The notes under the pieces were generated by a model, which was not told the DNA's origin, ran no database searches, and saw only the letters and a list, made by a program, of their open reading frames with translations. A stretch of 64,000 bases of DNA from a virus, in IMG/VR virus record IMGVR_UViG_3300044796_000662, positions 248,001 through 312,000 of that record. One strand, given 5' to 3'. A program made the translations under genes and the position numbers. Below, piece after piece: positions 61,111-64,000 of the stretch. The first letter of the stretch is position 1; each line of letters begins with the position of its first letter.

Positions 61111-62037
61111 TTACACCGGGCCGTTCTTCTTGTACCACTCCGGCCCCTTCTTGAGGACACCCTTCTCACCGCGGAGTCGCGGGGACATCTTCTCCGGATC
61201 CCCAAGATACTCCGGGGCATGCCGCTGGAAAACGCGCAGGATCTTTGGCAGAATTCTGTAACCCCAGAGCTGTGGGACGGCCTTGTAGTGCGGGAGCATG
61301 GACGGGAGATCCTTCCTGGGGTCCCCCAGGATCTCATTCGACGTGTACCCTTGCATGAGCAGGTCCAACCACAACGGAGCATCAGGATGTGCGCCAGTCT
61401 CCAGTTCCCGTTTGATATGGGGGTCGTTCCAGATGTGCCCCCTTCCTTCAAGCATATGGCGAAGGGCCTTCGGGTCATCCGGAGTGAAGAGGGGTGTTCC
61501 CTCCTCGTCCGTCCTGTCAATACTGATGTCTCTGTGCTGGCGCTTGTCGCCACGAAGTTGGTTGATGGTGGCGTTCTCCAAGCTACGGAGCACGAAGCTA
61601 CGTGCCTCCGTAAGAGAGATACCAGACCGCATCTGCTCCCACTTGTTATCCAGGATGAACGTGAAGAGCCACGCGCTAATCGCGCGGTCTACAGCATCAT
61701 CATTGTGATACTTGCGGTGCAGAAGTTCCTGAAGGCTCTCGGCGAAACCTTCGAGGTAGTTCGGGGGCAGGAACCGCGAAGGATCCTTGCCCTCGGCTCG
61801 AAGCTGCTTGACGGGGAAGTCAAGGGCCGGACCCGCGTACTTACCCGAGGAGATGTCGGGGAGCCCGTGCACCTCCTTCTCGATGAAGACGACCCCCAAC
61901 GTGCGGCCGAGAGACCGTACGTCGGTCCCGGCAAGGATCGAAAACACGTACGCCAGGCGCACGCTTGGGGGTAGAGACGCAAAAAGCGCGCGACCAAGGA
62001 AGGCCGCGCGCTTCTGGAGTGCCGAGATCTTGACCAT
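61111..62037 (-). CDS. Sigma-70-like protein, divergent
   Basis: 308 residues. HNDDAVDRAISAWLFTFILD to LTEARSFVLRSLENATINQLRGDKRQHRDIS resembles sigma region 2 (D-D-x-x-D-x-x-x-x-A-W and N-x-x-x-x-x-L-R-x-D-K-R). Region 4 may be LWLDLLMQGYTSNEILGD. The N-terminal 100 residues are unique. Phage-encoded divergent sigma factors direct late or middle transcription, so this could recognise the GGTGTA-type boxes. Its stop codon forms part of the GGTGTAA box of the next gene. Confidence 0.5.
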   Translation of the reverse strand: MVKISALQKRAAFLGRALFASLPPSVRLAYVFSILAGTDVRSLGRTLGVVFIEKEVHGLPDISSGKYAGPALDFPVKQLRAEGKDPSRFLPPNYLEGFAESLQELLHRKYHNDDAVDRAISAWLFTFILDNKWEQMRSGISLTEARSFVLRSLENATINQLRGDKRQHRDISIDRTDEEGTPLFTPDDPKALRHMLEGRGHIWNDPHIKRELETGAHPDAPLWLDLLMQGYTSNEILGDPRKDLPSMLPHYKAVPQLWGYRILPKILRVFQRHAPEYLGDPEKMSPRLRGEKGVLKKGPEWYKKNGPV

Positions 62038-62064
62038 CCTACGCAGGTGCGCAGGATGAATGGA

Positions 62065-63120
62065 TTAGGACGCCATGGCCTGTTGCAGGAGACGGCGGTT
62101 TCCGCAGACCTCACGCTTGGTTGCGCGCTTGGCCTCGGTCGCCAGGTCCAGCTTGTCGATGGCCTCCTCCATGGAGTAACCATCTTCGAGCAGCTCGAAC
62201 AGCTCGTTCTTGAGCGGAGCTGCGGGGGTGCGGTCGATACGGCGGATGAGGAGCCCAAGCTCGGCGTGCACTTCGGCCGAAGCAGAGGACACGTCCGGCA
62301 GGCGCGTCTCCCACGGCGTCGGATCGTCCACCGCGGGGCGAAGCTCGGCGAACGTGTCGTGGAGGCGCTCCTTGTGGTGCCGGTCCTCGGTGCGGCAGAA
62401 GTTGGCGAAGCGGTTGTGCACACACTTCGACAGGTAGTGTTGGAAGTGCTTGCGGGTCGGCTTGGGGATGATGTCGGCGTGGTCCTTGTGGCCCACCTTC
62501 TTGAAGTACTCCATCGCGTCGAGCTGCATGATCTCGGACGTCTTGTAGATGGCCTTCTTGCTCTGGTAGCTGCCCTCGATCGGGAGGGGCATCCAGGCGG
62601 TCTTGCGGCGCTTAATGTCGGCTGGAGCGGCCTTGACCATACCGCGCGCCCCGCTCGCCTTCTCGGGGTAGCCCTTGGCGAAGTGCCAGATGGCGACGCG
62701 GAACTGGTCCCACCCCACACCTAGCACGCGATGTGCTTGTTCCGCGGTGATGGTCTCCGGCATCGAGTCACGCGCCTGGTCGAAGAACTTCTCGATGAGG
62801 CGCGCCTCCATGAGCTGCTTGAACAACTCCTGGACGATCTCGCGCGAATTGCGCGTGACTTTGTTGCGCTTTGACACGAGGTGGACCACGAACGGCCCGA
62901 ACTGCTCGAAGAACGCCGAGTACACCTCGGCACGGTTCAGGGTCGTGATCCCGAACACGGCCTCGATGAACGAAGCGTAGAAATCATCAAACGTGTCCGG
63001 CACCTTTGGTGCCGCTGGTCCCGCGATCTCGACCGACTTGCCCGCTACGATTTGACCTTCCGCCATCTGCCGCACCGCCCCTTCGATTTGATTGCGCGCT
63101 CCGATCAGCGCTCCGCACAT
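62065..63120 (-). CDS. Sigma-70-like protein, divergent
   Basis: Up to 351 residues; MAEGQIVAGK (ATG 63066) is an alternative start. FGPFVVHLVSKRNKVTRNSR, EIVQELFKQLMEARLIEKF looks like region 1.2/2 of a sigma factor, YLSKCVHNRFANFCRTEDRH like the N-R-x-x-x-x-x-R end of region 2, and ELFELLEDGYSMEEAIDKLD, LATEAKRATKREV like region 4. It precedes the other sigma-like gene in the same operon. Region 4 motifs are weak, so a role as an anti-sigma or sigma-mimic is possible. Confidence 0.5.
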   Translation of the reverse strand: MCGALIGARNQIEGAVRQMAEGQIVAGKSVEIAGPAAPKVPDTFDDFYASFIEAVFGITTLNRAEVYSAFFEQFGPFVVHLVSKRNKVTRNSREIVQELFKQLMEARLIEKFFDQARDSMPETITAEQAHRVLGVGWDQFRVAIWHFAKGYPEKASGARGMVKAAPADIKRRKTAWMPLPIEGSYQSKKAIYKTSEIMQLDAMEYFKKVGHKDHADIIPKPTRKHFQHYLSKCVHNRFANFCRTEDRHHKERLHDTFAELRPAVDDPTPWETRLPDVSSASAEVHAELGLLIRRIDRTPAAPLKNELFELLEDGYSMEEAIDKLDLATEAKRATKREVCGNRRLLQQAMAS

Positions 63121-63187
63121 TGGAAAAGTTACGTGAAATCAGAGAGTTAGGTATGAATCTGAAAAGTGAAGCGTTCCTTCAGGGCTC

Positions 63188-63193
63188 ACGGTG
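63188..63193 (+). promoter_or_regulatory. GGTGTA box, plus strand
   Basis: GGTGTAAG on the plus strand, about 65 bases before the start of the gene at 63254. Shows that the box is used on both strands. Confidence 0.4.
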
Positions 63194-63253
63194 TAAGATT
63201 GATGGTAGACAAGGTCGATCCCTTCGGCCCAAACCGTGCATCGTGAGACCGCC

Positions 63254-63898
63254 GTGACCATCGACTCCATCCCCTCGTTGCGGGCCATGCCCGCAGTTCC
63301 CTCGACGAGTGAACTCGATAGCGCCATCGACGACTTCGACGAACGCCGTACCGTCGATGACATCGTCGCCGAGATGAACGCCCTCAACGCTGCGGGTCGC
63401 GCCGTTCGGAACCAGGAACGACCTGAAGAAGCAAAGCGTATGGTGGCTGAGGTCTTCACCGTTCGTCAAGACCTGCCGCCGTTCCTCGCCGAGGACTACG
63501 CCATCCACTGCGCCATGGCCAAGATCGTTGGAGCCGACGTGACCCCCTTCCTCGTTCCTGCGGCCCCCGATGATGAGGCGACCTGGACCACGTTCACCGT
63601 CCGCACGGTGCTCAACGCATGGACGCTTTGGGCTGCCGGTTCCATCCCGGAAGCTCTGAGCAGCCTCCAGCGGTTCCGGGATCGGCAGTACAGGGAGGAG
63701 ACCGTCACCACCCGCAAGGGCGGTGTCAACCTCATGTCGCTCTACTTCTGGGCTGGCGGCATCGAAGCGCTTGCTCGCGGAGAACGCAGCGAGGCCATGC
63801 GTCTGTGGAACCGCTCGCTCGAACTCGCGGCGACGCACGGAACGAGCAGCAGTCCGCTCATTCAGTGGACGTTCGTGGCGAGCTTCTTCCCGGTCTGA
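63254..63898 (+). CDS. Hypothetical protein, TPR-like
   Basis: 214 residues from GTG 63254 (VTIDSIPSLRAMPAVPST); an ATG at 63236 is an alternative. Helical and Ala-rich throughout, with FTVRTVLNAWTLWAAGSIPE and LMSLYFWAGGIEALARGERS, SEAMRLWNRSLELAATHG spaced like tetratricopeptide repeats (A-x-x-x-W-x-x-G and so on). No catalytic motif. Possibly a scaffold or regulator. Confidence 0.6.
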   Translation: MTIDSIPSLRAMPAVPSTSELDSAIDDFDERRTVDDIVAEMNALNAAGRAVRNQERPEEAKRMVAEVFTVRQDLPPFLAEDYAIHCAMAKIVGADVTPFLVPAAPDDEATWTTFTVRTVLNAWTLWAAGSIPEALSSLQRFRDRQYREETVTTRKGGVNLMSLYFWAGGIEALARGERSEAMRLWNRSLELAATHGTSSSPLIQWTFVASFFPV

Positions 63899-63938
63899 CC
63901 GGCCGGTCTGAAGAAGGCTGTTCTTCTGTGCGAGGAGA

Positions 63939-64000
63939 ATGGTCACGACGCTCCCTCACCACGGCCCCGAGTTCACCCTGCTAGTGAACTACAAGAGCCC
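63939..64000 (+). CDS. Start of a gene, partial
   Basis: ATG 63939 with GAGGAG just upstream gives MVTTLPHHGPEFTLLVNYKS and runs off the window. Frame open to the end. Product unknown. Confidence 0.4.
   Translation, partial: MVTTLPHHGPEFTLLVNYKS

Overview
The window is GC-rich and almost entirely coding or RNA-coding, mostly on the minus strand. It carries DNA replication and repair genes, nucleotide and protein chemistry genes, three compact nucleases (two HNH, one GIY-YIG), an intein, and about 70 tRNA or tRNA-like genes. No rRNA, ribosomal operon or central metabolism is visible. The best reading is part of the genome of a very large (huge or jumbo-class) tailed phage, or less likely a phage-like plasmid. 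Terminase, capsid and tail genes are not in the window, so this is inference. A small sigma-region-4-like protein (53449) with a Cys-rich motif that I associate with Myxococcota, and the proteobacterial style of the tmRNA, hint at a deltaproteobacterial or myxobacterial host. This is weak evidence.

Layout. 1-16 kb is a replication and recombination block: SbcD-like and SbcC-like subunits, RecA, RuvC, a likely ssDNA-binding protein and a partner sharing its acidic C-terminal tail, RecD2-like helicase, NAD-dependent ligase, B12-dependent ribonucleotide reductase, clamp-loader delta and delta', and a membrane metallopeptidase. 16-25.5 kb holds GroEL, a tRNA-binding OB-fold protein translationally coupled to RtcB RNA ligase, a VWA protein, ribosomal protein bL12 and two HNH proteins. 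25.5-43 kb mixes a complete tmRNA (ssrA), small accessory enzymes (M28 peptidase, HIT, fatty-acid-hydroxylase-like, ATP-grasp, GNAT, phosphatase-like lipoprotein) and dense tRNA arrays, with an RNase P RNA gene (rnpB) at 40.0-40.4 kb. 42.8-43.9 kb is an array of tRNAs with large insertions. 44-48.4 kb holds an E1/Ub-like/JAB cassette and a Ro60/TROVE protein. 48.5-55.3 kb is a second tRNA belt with regulators. 55.8-64 kb holds a virion-like protein, metallopeptidase, GIY-YIG protein, an intein-containing DNA methyltransferase with a degenerate paralogue, and two sigma-like proteins.

The most unusual feature is the RNA side. The tRNA genes cover all 20 amino acids plus an initiator. Several are not ordinary genes. 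Four loci (about 43656-43790, 48961-49136, 52120-52275, 52285-52485) look circularly permuted: the T-arm and 3' acceptor half lies upstream of the 5' acceptor, D-arm and anticodon half, the acceptor halves still pair, and the two ends of each unit can pair with each other. Five collinear tRNAs at 42852-43923 carry insertions of about 45-70 nt between the anticodon stem and the T-arm. Most of these insertions have the same fold and end in ACAAG, which is also found at the matching junction of two permuted genes. One tRNA (53943-54050) appears to carry a small hairpin intron in the anticodon loop. With RtcB, RNase P RNA, tmRNA, bL12, Ro60 and two small tRNA-binding domains, this suggests a phage-encoded tRNA splicing, repair and decoding programme. 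This is inferred from hand folding; no search or folding program was run.

Other themes. Two different N-terminal peptides (YDRR-type and RVAARF-type) recur on otherwise unrelated proteins. A GGTGTA box precedes many start codons and some RNA genes. Membrane micropeptides end inside tRNA-Thr genes.
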